Program-made: the position numbers and the translations under genes
In this document: one piece after another, positions 16,503 through 24,829 of the stretch
Position numbering within the stretch: the first letter of the stretch is position 1
Layout of the letters: every line of letters begins with the position of its first letter
The notes under the pieces: model-generated
Database searches by the model: none
Seen by the model: the letters and a program-made list of their open reading frames with translations, nothing else
Told to the model about the DNA's origin: nothing
Assembly: GCF_029168335.1 (NCBI RefSeq)
Contig: NZ_JARGYC010000039.1
Location: 1 to 45,393 of the forward strand
Length of the DNA: 45,393 nt
Origin: Psychromarinibacter sediminicola
Lineage (GTDB): Bacteria > Pseudomonadota > Alphaproteobacteria > Rhodobacterales > Rhodobacteraceae
Reading direction: 5' to 3'

Positions 16503-17274
16503 GACGGAACCCATTCTCAAGGGCCGCGGGCTGGTCAAGCGCTACGGCCGTGTCACCGCGCTCGACCGCTGCGACTTCGAGCTCTACCCGGGCGAGATCC
16601 TCGCGGTGATCGGCGATAACGGGGCGGGCAAGTCCACCCTGATCAAGGCGATCTCCGGCGCCGTGGTGCCGGAGGAGGGCGAGATCTACCTCGACGGCCA
16701 GCAGGTGCTTTTCCAGTCGCCGATCGAGGCGCGCGCGGCGGGGATCGAGACGGTCTACCAGACGCTCGCGATGTCGCCGGCGCTGTCCATCGCGGACAAC
16801 ATGTTCATGGGGCGCGAGCTGCGCAAGCCGGGCGTCATGGGCAAGGTGTTCAAGAAGCTCGACCGCCCGGCGATGGAGAAATTCGCGCGCCAGAAGCTGT
16901 CGGAGCTGGGCCTGATGACGATCCAGAACATCCGCCAGCCGGTCGAGACTTTGTCGGGCGGCCAGCGCCAGGGCGTGGCGGTGGCGCGCGCGGCGGCGTT
17001 CGGGTCGAAGGTGATCATCCTCGACGAGCCGACGGCGGCGCTGGGGGTGAAGGAATCGCGGCGTGTTCTGGAGCTGATCCAGGACGTCAAGGCGCGCGGC
17101 ATCCCGATCATCCTGATCAGCCACAACATGCCGCATGTCTTCGAGGTCGCCGACCGCATCCACATCCACCGCCTGGGCCGCCGCCTGACGGTCATCAAGC
17201 CGGGCGACTACGCGATGTCCGACGCCGTCGCCTTCATGACCGGCGCCAAGGAACCGGAGAAGGAAGCGGCCTGA
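16498..17274 (+). CDS. frcA: Sugar ABC transporter ATP-binding protein, FrcA-like
   Basis: A 258-residue ATPase with a single nucleotide-binding domain, as in FrcA and unlike the double-domain RbsA. Walker A GDNGAGKST is at 39-47, the Q-loop in VYQTL (87-91), the signature LSGGQRQG at 152-159, Walker B VIILDEPTAA at 172-181 and the switch histidine in LISHNMPHV. FrcA-type IHIHRLGRR and VAFMTGA sequences follow. GGAAAGG lies before the ATG at 16498. It ends the frc operon; the frcK kinase gene found after frcA in Sinorhizobium is not here. Confidence 0.92.
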   Translation: MTTEPILKGRGLVKRYGRVTALDRCDFELYPGEILAVIGDNGAGKSTLIKAISGAVVPEEGEIYLDGQQVLFQSPIEARAAGIETVYQTLAMSPALSIADNMFMGRELRKPGVMGKVFKKLDRPAMEKFARQKLSELGLMTIQNIRQPVETLSGGQRQGVAVARAAAFGSKVIILDEPTAALGVKESRRVLELIQDVKARGIPIILISHNMPHVFEVADRIHIHRLGRRLTVIKPGDYAMSDAVAFMTGAKEPEKEAA

Positions 17275-17697
17275 GTCCCGGCGAAGGCGGAGCGAGGAGC
17301 CGCGCGAGGGCCGACGCGCGCGGCGGCGCTCCGACCTCCGAACGGCGCACTTAATGGCTGCCAAGTCCGGGCGACCTCGGAACTCCGCGATAACGTCGAC
17401 CAAAGCGCCGCCGCTCTGGGGCGCGTCTCTCGGGCATTTCGCTGGCGAAATACCCTGCCGACAGGCGATTGCTGTGCAATCGCCGAGAGGCGGCGCTCGC
17501 GCGGCGGCCTTCGGCCTTGTTCCGCGCGGGGCACCGTTCGGACCGCCTGAGCGACGCCATCTAGACGGGGGTCGAGCACGCCCGCCGTCCCGTCGCTACC
17601 CCCCGCTGCTTCTTCTCGTTAAAAATACGCCGGGGGGTCCGGGGGGCTGGCCCCCCGGTTCCGCCCGCGGTCCAGGCGCACCGTCCGACAAGCGCTC
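17275..17697. other. 423-bp gene-free stretch between convergent frcA and PHP gene, with palindromes
   Basis: I find no credible gene. It holds two palindromes of the type seen elsewhere in the window: 17432-17455 (11-bp arms with one mismatch around TG, core ATTTCGC) and 17464-17484 (perfect 9-bp arms GGCGATTGC around TGT). It also holds a GC-rich hairpin and the GTATTTTT repeat at 17603-17658. The first 150 bases show nothing I can name. Weak open frames cross it on both strands but lack ribosome sites and family resemblance. Confidence 0.6.
17603..17658 (-). terminator. Hairpin plus T run: likely terminator of the PHP gene, containing a third GTATTTTT repeat
   Basis: Read on the minus strand, 17658-17639 gives CCGGGGGGC and its complement around two bases; the G run can also pair with the next C run (17637-17630), placing the stem right before TATTTTT (17627-17621). 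The T run is followed by AACGAGAAGAAGC, matching the repeat copies after coaBC. Confidence 0.6.
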
Positions 17698-18618
17698 TCA
17701 CCCCATCCAGATCGGGTTCGACCACGCCCGCCGTCCCGCCGCGTCGATCACCGTCACGCGGATCCACGGCGACGCCGCGAACGGGTGCAGCGGCATCCGC
17801 GCCCGGGTCATCGACAGGCCGTGCACCGCCTTCGCCGTATTCCCCGCCGCCTGCACGATCATCGACACGACCGCGGAGCTTTCCACCACGATCTCATCGT
17901 CCTCCAGCACGATGTTGTGCAATTCCGGCCCCTGGCTGGAATAGAACGTGCCCGCCTTCAGCGCCTCCATCAGCGCATCGGGGTCGTTCTCGGCCGCCTT
18001 CACCATGACCCAGCCGCCGAAATGGTCCGGCTCGGTGAAATGCGCGTCGTCGGTGGCGATCAGGTCCAGCCGCCGGCCCTCGGCCAGCAGCATCTCCAGC
18101 ACGTGGAACCCGTCGGGCCGGTCGGCGCCCATGGCGCAGCCGTGGTTATAGGCCTCGACCGAATGCGCCGCCGCCAGCGAGCGGGCGTCGTCCAGCGTCA
18201 GCCCCGACCATTGCGGATGCGCAATGGACACATAGGCCCCGGCCCCGGCCGCCCGCGCGGCCAGCTCGGGCCCCGTCTCCTGGTCGTCGGCGGCGGAGAA
18301 CTCCTGCGTCGCCGCGGGCGCGAAGTCCTCCGGCAGGCCGACCGCCAGGATATGCCACAGCTCGCCGTTGGCCTGCGCGCCGGAATGCAGCTCCGCCCCC
18401 GGGATCGTGGTGAAGCCGGGGGTCCGGTAGGCGCTGGTATCGGCGATGGGAAAGCCGAAGCGGCCCAGGAAATGCTCGGTCAGCGACAGAAAGTCATAGC
18501 CCTCGTCGCGATAGCGGCGGCAGACCTCGGCGGGCTCCAGCGCCCCGTCCGACAGGGTGGAATGGGTGTGCAGGTTGCCGCGGTAGAACCGCCCCGGCGT
18601 GCTGAAGAAATCGGTCAT
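17698..18618 (-). CDS. PHP-domain phosphoesterase-like metalloprotein
   Basis: A 306-residue protein with a polymerase-and-histidinol-phosphatase (PHP) fold. The metal ligands are visible in order: HTHS (His17, His19), Asp24, TEH (Glu48, His49), GAELH (Glu76, His78), AHPQW (His134) and DDAH (Asp191, His193). The catalytic domain spans about 1-225; the last 80 residues form a beta-rich tail ending in SNPIWMG. Such proteins hydrolyse small phosphate esters; the substrate is unknown. GGGAG precedes the ATG. It is convergent with frcA and upstream faces the AllA gene on the same strand across 163 bp with its own promoter-like region, so it may not belong to the purine operon. Confidence 0.85.
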   Translation of the reverse strand: MTDFFSTPGRFYRGNLHTHSTLSDGALEPAEVCRRYRDEGYDFLSLTEHFLGRFGFPIADTSAYRTPGFTTIPGAELHSGAQANGELWHILAVGLPEDFAPAATQEFSAADDQETGPELAARAAGAGAYVSIAHPQWSGLTLDDARSLAAAHSVEAYNHGCAMGADRPDGFHVLEMLLAEGRRLDLIATDDAHFTEPDHFGGWVMVKAAENDPDALMEALKAGTFYSSQGPELHNIVLEDDEIVVESSAVVSMIVQAAGNTAKAVHGLSMTRARMPLHPFAASPWIRVTVIDAAGRRAWSNPIWMG

Positions 18619-18722
18619 GTCGCTGTCTCCCGGCCTGTCCCGTGCCTGATACGCGCGCAGTCTGACAGCTTCGTGACGGGGCTGCCAGAGCCGGGCGCGC
18701 GGTGGATTAACGCTTTGTTATA

Positions 18723-18749
18723 AAACGCAAAACGTTTCGCGCGCGAAAC
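18723..18749. promoter_or_regulatory. Palindromes in a promoter-like region upstream of the PHP gene
   Basis: 18734-18749 is a perfect 16-bp palindrome (GTTTCGCGCGCGAAAC), overlapping an AAACGTTT palindrome at 18730-18737. On the minus strand an AT-rich TTTTATAAC follows, a plausible -10 region for the PHP gene. This may be an operator, or a hairpin ending the allA transcript, whose stop is 33 bp away; I cannot decide. Confidence 0.45.
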
Positions 18750-18781
18750 ATTCGCCGCCCCGCCGGCGACCTGGCCGGCGG

Positions 18782-19267
18782 CTAGCCGGCTTCCACCGAA
18801 TAGGGTGCCGCGAACCAGTATTCCTCCAGGTTCGGCGTCTCGCCGATCCGGTCGATCACCGCGAACAGCCCGTTTCCCGCCAGCGGCGTCAGCACCCCGT
18901 GCCAGGTGTTCCGAAGCAGATTTATCCCCTGTCCCGGCGCCGTCAGGAACGCCCGCGGCGCCCCCGGCACGCCGCCCGCATCCGGCGCCACGATCACCAG
19001 GAACGGCTCGGGGTCCATCGGCACGAAGGCCTGGCTGCCGTCCGGGTGCCGCTCCACCATCTCCAGCCGGTAGGGCAGGGCCCGAAGCTCGGCGCGAAAC
19101 ACCGAGAGGCCGGCCCGCCCGCCGGGTCCGAAATCCAGCCGCGCCAGGTCGTGGAACCGCCCGCAAAGCCCCTGGTTGATCACCTTGTCCGGGTCGCCCG
19201 CCGCCTCCAGCACGTCGCCGAACGACGCGAAGGCCGCCGCCGTCAGCGGCTCGGTCCGCAGGATCAC
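18782..19267 (-). CDS. allA: Ureidoglycolate lyase
   Basis: Splits ureidoglycolate into glyoxylate and urea, the last step of this purine pathway. The 161-residue protein matches the AllA family length and shows its conserved blocks: MVERHPDGSQAF, MDPEPFLVIVAP, LLRNTWHGVLTPL and VIDRIGETPNLEEYWF. The start is a GTG (19267) whose TG is shared with the TGA stop of allE (GTGA overlap), so translation is coupled. It is the last gene of a minus-strand operon puuE-uraD, allE, allA. Confidence is high. Confidence 0.93.
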   Translation of the reverse strand: MILRTEPLTAAAFASFGDVLEAAGDPDKVINQGLCGRFHDLARLDFGPGGRAGLSVFRAELRALPYRLEMVERHPDGSQAFVPMDPEPFLVIVAPDAGGVPGAPRAFLTAPGQGINLLRNTWHGVLTPLAGNGLFAVIDRIGETPNLEEYWFAAPYSVEAG

Positions 19268-20085
19268 GTCAGCGGCCCCAGCGACGGATGCCGGTTCACG
19301 TCCTTGTAGAGCAGGTAGCGGAACGGCGCGTCGCCGGTGGCGATGCAGGCCTGCGGGCAGAAGGCGCGCAGCCAGATGAAATCGCCCGGGCCGACCTCGA
19401 CCCAGTCCTGGTTCAAGAGATACCGCGCCGTGCCCTGCAGCACGTAAAGCCCGTGCTCCATCACATGCGTCTCGGCGAAGGGAATCCGCCCGCCGGGCCG
19501 GAAGGTCACGATGTTGACGTGGAAGTCGTAGGCCAGGTCCAGCGGGTCCAGGAACCGCTGCGTGCCCCAGGCCTCGCCGCAATCCGGCATCGGCGCGACG
19601 GGCACCTCCGCTTCGTGGGTGATCAGCGGCTCGGGGAGCGAGACGCCCTCGGCCGGGACGAAGCGCTTGCGGATCCAGTGAAAGCCGCAGGGCTCGTCAT
19701 GGGGGTTCCAGATCTGCCAGGGCGCCCCCGCCGGCAGGTAGACGAACGAGCCGGGCACCAGCTCGTGCCGCTCGGCTCCCAGCGACAGACGCGCGCGGCC
19801 TTTCGCGACGAACAGCACCGCCTGCGCCTCGCGGTCGGGCTCGGGCGCGGCGCTGCCGCCGCCGGGGAACAGCTCCACGGCGTATTGCGCGAATGTCTCG
19901 GCAAAGCCGGTCATGGGCCGCGCGAAGATCCAGGCGCGGTGCTTCTGCCAGGTCGGGAAATAGCTGGTGACGATGTCGCGATGGGTGATGGCGGGCATCA
20001 CCGCGTAGGCCGGGGTAAAGACCGCCGCGCCGTCGGCATCCATTGTCTGGTCCGGCAGGCCGCCGGACGGAAAGGCGTAGCTCAC
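19264..20085 (-). CDS. allE: (S)-ureidoglycine aminohydrolase, bicupin
   Basis: Releases ammonia from (S)-ureidoglycine to give (S)-ureidoglycolate. The 273-residue protein has two cupin domains (about 60-150 and 185-265). The manganese site of the plant enzyme is fully conserved in the second: Glu205, His207, His211 in ETHVMEH and Gln245 in FCPQA, with the same spacing as the Arabidopsis ligands. The motifs EHGLYVLQG and GDFIWLRAFCPQ are typical. The start is GTG 20085, overlapping the stop of puuE-uraD (GTGA). The reaction normally follows allantoate amidohydrolase (AllC), whose gene is absent from the window. Confidence 0.93.
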   Translation of the reverse strand: MSYAFPSGGLPDQTMDADGAAVFTPAYAVMPAITHRDIVTSYFPTWQKHRAWIFARPMTGFAETFAQYAVELFPGGGSAAPEPDREAQAVLFVAKGRARLSLGAERHELVPGSFVYLPAGAPWQIWNPHDEPCGFHWIRKRFVPAEGVSLPEPLITHEAEVPVAPMPDCGEAWGTQRFLDPLDLAYDFHVNIVTFRPGGRIPFAETHVMEHGLYVLQGTARYLLNQDWVEVGPGDFIWLRAFCPQACIATGDAPFRYLLYKDVNRHPSLGPLT

Positions 20086-21497
20086 GCCAGTAGCTCCTTC
20101 AGTCGCAGTTCCGCGATGCGCTCCACCTGCCGGCACGCCTCGGCGAACTCTGTCTCGCGGTCGTTCCCGACCCGGCGTTCGAAGGCGGCGAGGATCCCGG
20201 CCTTGTCGTGGTCGCGCACCGCGATGATGAACGGGAATCCGTGCTTGGAGGTATAGGCGTCGTTGAGCCGCGTAAAGGTCTCGCGCTCCGCGTCGGTCAG
20301 CGCGTCGAGCCCGGCGCTCGCCTGCTCGGCGGTGCTGTCCGCCGTCAGCCGTTTCGCGGCGGCCAGTTTGCCGGCGAGGTCTGGGTGGGCGTTCAGCACC
20401 TCCAGCCGCGCGTCGTCCGAGGCGCTGCGGAACGCGCGGCAGAGCGCGTTGTGCAGCCCCGCCGCGGTGTCGTGCGCCGGGCCGAGCTCCAGCTTGTAGG
20501 CGCGTTCCGCGATCCAGGGCGAATGCTCGAAGATGCCGCCGTAGAGCTCCACGAAGCGGTCCTGCGACATCCGCGAGGGCCGTTCGAAGCGCTGCGGCGG
20601 GTGGGTCTCGGCCCAGTGCCGGGCGATGTCGATGCGGCGCGGGGTCCAGACGCCCTCGAACCCGGCGATATAGTCGAGGAACCGTCTCAGCCCGGCGATC
20701 TTGCCGGGGCGGCCGATCAGCCGGCAATGCAGGCCGACGGACATCATCTTGGGGCTTTCGGCCCCCTCGGCATAGAGCGTGTCGAAGGCGTCCTTCAGGT
20801 ACTGGTAGAAATCCTCGCCCGTCACCCAGCCGGGCGAGACGGCGAAGCGCATGTCGTTGGCCTCCAGCGTGTAGGGGATGATCAGCTGGTCGTGCTCGCC
20901 GATCTCCAGCCAGTAGGGCAGGTCGTCGTCATAGGTGTCGGAGACATAGGCGAACCCGCCCTCCTCGGCCACGAGCCGCACCGTGTTCTCGGAGCACCGC
21001 CCGGTGTACCAGCCGAGCGGGCGCTCGCCCACGACCTCGGTATGCAGCCGCACGGCCTCGGCGATGGCGTCGCGCTCCTCGCGCTCGCCCATGTCCTTGT
21101 GCTCGACCCATTTCAGCCCGTGGCTGGCGATCTCCCAGCCCGCGTCCTTCATGGCCTTCACTTGCTCGGGCGAGCGCGCTAGCGCCGTGGCGACGCCGTA
21201 GATCGTCAGCGGCACGCCCATCCCGGTGAACAGCCGATGCAGCCGCCAGAACCCGGCCCGCGCGCCGTATTCGTAGATCGACTCCATGTTCCAGTGCCGC
21301 TGCCCCGGCCATTGCGCCGCGCCCGCAATATCCGACAGGAACGCCTCGGAGGCGGCATCGCCGTGCAGGATGTTGTTCTCGCCGCCCTCCTCGTAGTTCA
21401 GCACGAACTGCACGGCGATCCGCGCGCCGCCGGGCCAGTCCGCCTGCGGCGGGGCGGCGCCGTAGCCGATCATGTTCCTGGGGTAGCGCGGGGCCAT
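20082..21497 (-). CDS. Fused allantoinase (PuuE) and OHCU decarboxylase (UraD)
   Basis: A 471-residue bifunctional enzyme. Residues 1 to about 305 are PuuE, a metal-independent allantoinase of the polysaccharide-deacetylase fold ([12 protein letters not shown] at 31-42, [25 protein letters not shown] at 122-133, [11 protein letters not shown]). Residues 310-471 are UraD, which decarboxylates OHCU to (S)-allantoin: [11 protein letters not shown] at 323-333 with the catalytic His325, HPDLAGKLA at 371-379, and [10 protein letters not shown] at 419-428. The two activities are consecutive (OHCU to allantoin to allantoate). Such fusions are known in Alphaproteobacteria. The ATG at 21497 has GGAG upstream; it is first in a minus-strand operon and divergent from uraH. 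Confidence 0.94.
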   Translation of the reverse strand: MAPRYPRNMIGYGAAPPQADWPGGARIAVQFVLNYEEGGENNILHGDAASEAFLSDIAGAAQWPGQRHWNMESIYEYGARAGFWRLHRLFTGMGVPLTIYGVATALARSPEQVKAMKDAGWEIASHGLKWVEHKDMGEREERDAIAEAVRLHTEVVGERPLGWYTGRCSENTVRLVAEEGGFAYVSDTYDDDLPYWLEIGEHDQLIIPYTLEANDMRFAVSPGWVTGEDFYQYLKDAFDTLYAEGAESPKMMSVGLHCRLIGRPGKIAGLRRFLDYIAGFEGVWTPRRIDIARHWAETHPPQRFERPSRMSQDRFVELYGGIFEHSPWIAERAYKLELGPAHDTAAGLHNALCRAFRSASDDARLEVLNAHPDLAGKLAAAKRLTADSTAEQASAGLDALTDAERETFTRLNDAYTSKHGFPFIIAVRDHDKAGILAAFERRVGNDRETEFAEACRQVERIAELRLKELLA

Positions 21498-21556
21498 GGG
21501 CGATCTCCTGTCCGGGTTCGCCCAAGTCATAGGCGTTCGCCGCGCCGCATGGAAAT

Positions 21557-21569
21557 GGAAAGCGTTTTC
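21557..21569. promoter_or_regulatory. Possible LacI-type half-symmetric site between puuE-uraD and uraH
   Basis: GGAAAGCGTTTTC resembles LacI-family operators built around a central CG (5 of 6 arm positions symmetric). It lies in the 165-bp divergent promoter region of the purine cluster. No LacI-type gene is in the window, so this is only a weak suggestion. Confidence 0.25.
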
Positions 21570-21662
21570 GGCGTCTTGCACCTGTTCATCTGCTCGCGGA
21601 TTGGGCAGGCTGGCGGCAAGAGAACCCGGGATCTGGCCCCGGGAGAGGCGACGGAGGCGAAG

Positions 21663-22013
21663 ATGGGCTTTCTGACCACGCATGTTCTGGACACCGCCCG
21701 GGGGCAGCCGGCGGCGGGGCTGAAGATCCTGCTCTACCGGCTGGAGGGCGAAAGCCGCGCGCTGCTGGCCGAGACGGTCACCAATGCCGACGGCCGCACC
21801 GACAGCCCGATCCTGCCCGAGGACGGGTTCGAGACGGGCACCTACGAGCTTGTCTTCCACGCCGGCGACTACCTGCGAAACGCCGGGCGGGCGGGGGCGG
21901 AGCCCTTGTTCCTCGACCAGGTGCCGATCCGCTTCGGCATGGCGGAGGACGCGCATTACCACGTGCCGCTGCTGCTGTCGCCCTATGGCTATTCGACCTA
22001 TCGGGGCAGCTGA
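21663..22013 (+). CDS. uraH: 5-hydroxyisourate hydrolase
   Basis: Converts 5-hydroxyisourate from urate oxidase to OHCU, the substrate of UraD. The 116-residue transthyretin-like protein starts with [15 protein letters not shown] (His7 of the active site), has the [11 protein letters not shown] segment with a second active-site histidine, and ends in the diagnostic C-terminal tetrapeptide YRGS. GGAGG lies 5 bases before the ATG at 21663; the frame is open further upstream but overlaps the divergent promoter. It is 42 bp before puuD in the same orientation, forming the first two steps of urate breakdown. Confidence 0.96.
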   Translation: MGFLTTHVLDTARGQPAAGLKILLYRLEGESRALLAETVTNADGRTDSPILPEDGFETGTYELVFHAGDYLRNAGRAGAEPLFLDQVPIRFGMAEDAHYHVPLLLSPYGYSTYRGS

Positions 22014-22055
22014 CAGGCGCGCGCGCGACGGCGCCACGGCAGAGGGGAGCGACGG

Positions 22056-23279
22056 ATGTACGACTACGCGGTGATCTGGGAATGGGTCGAGTTCCTCGTC
22101 CGCTGGACCCATGTGATCACGGCCATCGCCTGGATCGGCTCGTCCTTCTACTTCATCGCGCTGGACCTCGGCCTGCACCGCGACCGCGACCTCGGCCTTG
22201 CCGACGGCGAGGAATGGCAGGTGCATGGCGGCGGCTTCTACCACATCCAGAAATACCTGGTGGCGCCCGAGGCGATGCCCGAGCACCTGACCTGGTTCAA
22301 GTGGGAGAGCTATTCGACCTGGCTGTCCGGCGCGGCGATGCTGATCCTGGTCTACTGGATGGGGGCGGAGCTGTACCTGGTGGACCCGGAAAAGACCGAC
22401 ATGGCGCTGTGGCTGGGCGTGCTGATCTCGGCCGTGTCGCTGACCATCGGCTGGCTGGTCTATGATTACCTCTGCAAGTCGCCGCTGGGCGAGCGGCCGA
22501 CGGTGCTGATGCTGCTGCTGTTCGTGCTGCTGGTGGCGATGGGCTGGGGCTATACCCAGATCTTCACCGGCCGGGCGATGATGCTGCATCTCGGCGCCTT
22601 CACGGCGACGATCATGACGGCGAACGTGTTCTTCATCATCATCCCGAACCAGAAGGTGGTGGTCGCCGACCTGAAGGCCGGCCGCAAGCCCGACCCGAAA
22701 TACGGCAAGATCGCCAAGCTGCGCTCGACCCACAACAATTACCTGACGCTGCCGGTCGTCTTCCTGATGCTGGCGCCGCATTACCCGCTGGCCTTCGCGA
22801 CGCCCTATAACTGGGTGATCGCCGCGCTGGTGTTCCTGTCGGGCGTCACCATCCGGCACTACTTCAACACCCGCCACGCGCGGAAGGGCAACCCGCACTG
22901 GACCTGGGCGCTCACCGCGCTGATCTTCATCGTGATCGCCTGGCTGTCCTCGGTGCCGATGTATCCCGGGGAGGCGCGCGAGGAGGTGGAGCTGGACGGC
23001 GCCGCGCTACGCTTCGCCGAGGCCCCCGGTTTCGCGGATGTCCACGACATCGTCATGGGCCGCTGTTCCATGTGCCACGCGGCCGAGCCGTTCTATGACG
23101 GCATCCTCTGGCCGCCCAAGGGCCTGCGGCTGGAGACCGAGGCGCAGATCGCCCGCGCCGCGCGGCAGATCTATATCCAGTCGGGCCGCACCCACGCGAT
23201 GCCGCCCGCCAACGTCTCCTGGATGGAGCCCGAGGAGCGCGCCGCCATCGTGGCCTGGTACGAAGGCGCCACGCGGTAG
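22056..23279 (+). CDS. puuD: Membrane-bound urate oxidase with C-terminal cytochrome c domain
   Basis: PuuD-type urate hydroxylase of 407 residues. It oxidises urate to 5-hydroxyisourate and passes electrons through its own cytochrome c to the respiratory chain, so it makes no hydrogen peroxide, unlike uricase. The N-terminal part (about 1-305) has eight or so membrane helices and conserved histidines (RWTHVITAIAWIGSSFYF, HGGGFYH). The C-terminal domain faces the periplasm and holds the haem motif CSMCH (Cys337, Cys340, His341) with a likely methionine ligand in the AMPP stretch near 393. GGGGAG precedes the ATG. The gene ends 6 bp from the convergent plug-barrel gene. Confidence 0.94.
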   Translation: MYDYAVIWEWVEFLVRWTHVITAIAWIGSSFYFIALDLGLHRDRDLGLADGEEWQVHGGGFYHIQKYLVAPEAMPEHLTWFKWESYSTWLSGAAMLILVYWMGAELYLVDPEKTDMALWLGVLISAVSLTIGWLVYDYLCKSPLGERPTVLMLLLFVLLVAMGWGYTQIFTGRAMMLHLGAFTATIMTANVFFIIIPNQKVVVADLKAGRKPDPKYGKIAKLRSTHNNYLTLPVVFLMLAPHYPLAFATPYNWVIAALVFLSGVTIRHYFNTRHARKGNPHWTWALTALIFIVIAWLSSVPMYPGEAREEVELDGAALRFAEAPGFADVHDIVMGRCSMCHAAEPFYDGILWPPKGLRLETEAQIARAARQIYIQSGRTHAMPPANVSWMEPEERAAIVAWYEGATR

Positions 23280-23285
23280 CGGCCG

Positions 23286-24665
23286 TCAGAACCGGTAGGT
23301 GGCCTTCAGGCTCAGCTCATAGCTGAGCCCGCCGTCCAGGGAATACACCGGGTCCAGCGCGCCCACGGCATCGGAATCGGGCAGGAAGCGGTCGATCCGG
23401 GGATACTTGCCCCAGTCCACGCTCAGCCCGGCGCCGATGTTCAGGTTGCGGTACTGCCAGTCCAGCCCGGTGCGCAGGCCAAGCCGGAATTGGGTGTCGT
23501 CGAATTCGTGGTCTTCCGTGTTGGCGTAGTTCAGCGCGCCGCCGAGACCGGTCGCGAGGATCTGCTCCCGGACGTTGAAACAGTAGTAATCCAGCCCGGC
23601 GATGCCGGACAGGCTGAACGTGGTGATCGAATCGTTCACGCCCTCGAAGGCCCGGCGGTGTTCGAAGCCGCCATAGATGCCGCCGAAGGTTCCGTCGAAG
23701 TCGGTGTCGTACCGCGTCTGCCAGTCGCTGTTGACGCCGAAGGCGGGCGTGTCCGCGAAGTAGTTGGTCGTTTCGTTCTGGTCCAGAATGCCGAACCGGA
23801 CGCCGCCGACGAAGCCGGTCACGCCGATCGTCGGCCGCGGTGCCGTGGTGCCGAACGAGCCCAGCCCGCCGCCGCCATAGACCCCGAAGGTCAGCGGCGC
23901 GTCCAGGCGGATGTCGAACTCGATGCCCGACCGCTCGACGTCGATCTCGCCCAGCACCAGGTCGGTCGGCGAATTGATGTAGAACCCGGGGATGCCGCCG
24001 ATTCCGGTGGCGCCCAGGCCCTCCAGATAGGTTTCGTTGCGGATCGTGTCGGTGCCGTCCAGCTCGTAGGTCAGCAGGCCGAAAGTCAGCTTGTAGGGCA
24101 GGACGCGGTCCTGTCCGAAGCAGAGCGAATACTCCGCGCCGATGCCGAAGCCGTTGAGGCTGACATCGAAGCCGGTGGCCGGATTCACCAGAAAACCGCC
24201 GTTCTCCGTGGCGAGGCCGGTGCGCTCGTAGGATCCGGTCGTGATGATGTTGACTACGCCGGCCACGGCATCCGAGCCGTAGATCGCGGCCGCGCCGTCG
24301 CTCAGAACCTCGATACGTTCGATCGCGGATTGGGGGATCGGCGCGTTTTCGAAGGAATAGCCCGTCCCGACCCGTCTTCCGTTGAGCAGGACGAGCGTGT
24401 TGTTCTGGCCGAGGCCGCGCAGGTTGATCTGGCCGCTTCCGTCCTGCGTGGTCGTGGCCAAGCCGGGGACGTTCAGGCCGGGCAGGCGGTCCAGCGCCGG
24501 CGCCGCGGCAATCTGTTCGGAGGTGACCACCGAGACCGGGCTGGCGCCGTCCAGCTGCAGGCTGCGCTTGCAATGGGTGAAGTCGCGGCCCTGCGCCTCC
24601 GACCCGATCAGGGCCGCGCCGGCCAGCGTGGCCGTCAGTGTCAGAGATAAAACCGGATTGCGCAT
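23286..24665 (-). CDS. Short TonB-plug outer-membrane protein with reduced barrel
   Basis: The 459-residue protein has a signal peptide (1 to about 26). Residues 42-142 are an unmistakable plug domain: SPVSVVTSEQIAAAP, INLRGLGQNNTLVLLNGRR, and IERIEVLSDGAAAIYGSDA followed by GVVNII. The remaining 300 or so residues are amphipathic beta-strands with aromatic girdles and a terminal ATYRF, as in outer-membrane barrels. Usual TonB receptors have barrels of 500-700 residues with 22 strands, so this one is about half size, and no TonB box precedes the plug. Three cysteines (32, 182, 362) are present. GGGGAGGGG precedes the ATG. Substrate is unknown. Read as intact: the frame is continuous with a proper C-terminal Phe. 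Confidence 0.75.
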   Translation of the reverse strand: MRNPVLSLTLTATLAGAALIGSEAQGRDFTHCKRSLQLDGASPVSVVTSEQIAAAPALDRLPGLNVPGLATTTQDGSGQINLRGLGQNNTLVLLNGRRVGTGYSFENAPIPQSAIERIEVLSDGAAAIYGSDAVAGVVNIITTGSYERTGLATENGGFLVNPATGFDVSLNGFGIGAEYSLCFGQDRVLPYKLTFGLLTYELDGTDTIRNETYLEGLGATGIGGIPGFYINSPTDLVLGEIDVERSGIEFDIRLDAPLTFGVYGGGGLGSFGTTAPRPTIGVTGFVGGVRFGILDQNETTNYFADTPAFGVNSDWQTRYDTDFDGTFGGIYGGFEHRRAFEGVNDSITTFSLSGIAGLDYYCFNVREQILATGLGGALNYANTEDHEFDDTQFRLGLRTGLDWQYRNLNIGAGLSVDWGKYPRIDRFLPDSDAVGALDPVYSLDGGLSYELSLKATYRF

Positions 24666-24829
24666 GCTGTCCCCCTCCCCGTTGGTGCCGGGCCGCCCCG
24701 ACGCCCGCCGGCGATGCACGGGACGGCCCCCGAAGCCTGTTGCCGATTATCCCCGCCCCGGCGAGAGGGCCAAGCGGGGAGAGGCGGGGGCAGCATTTAC
24801 GCAGGGTAAGTTGCCGAAGCGCAACGGTG

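Noticed and set aside
17354-17944. Plus- and minus-strand frames across the frcA/PHP gap
   Set aside because: They cross palindromes and the terminator, lack start signals, and end inside the PHP gene on the opposite strand.
20082-22898. A 938-codon continuous minus-strand frame covering puuE-uraD and running back through uraH and into puuD
   Set aside because: Only the first-described 471 residues from ATG 21497 match families. The upstream part is antisense to uraH and puuD, is Arg/His/Gln-rich and looks like a GC-bias shadow.
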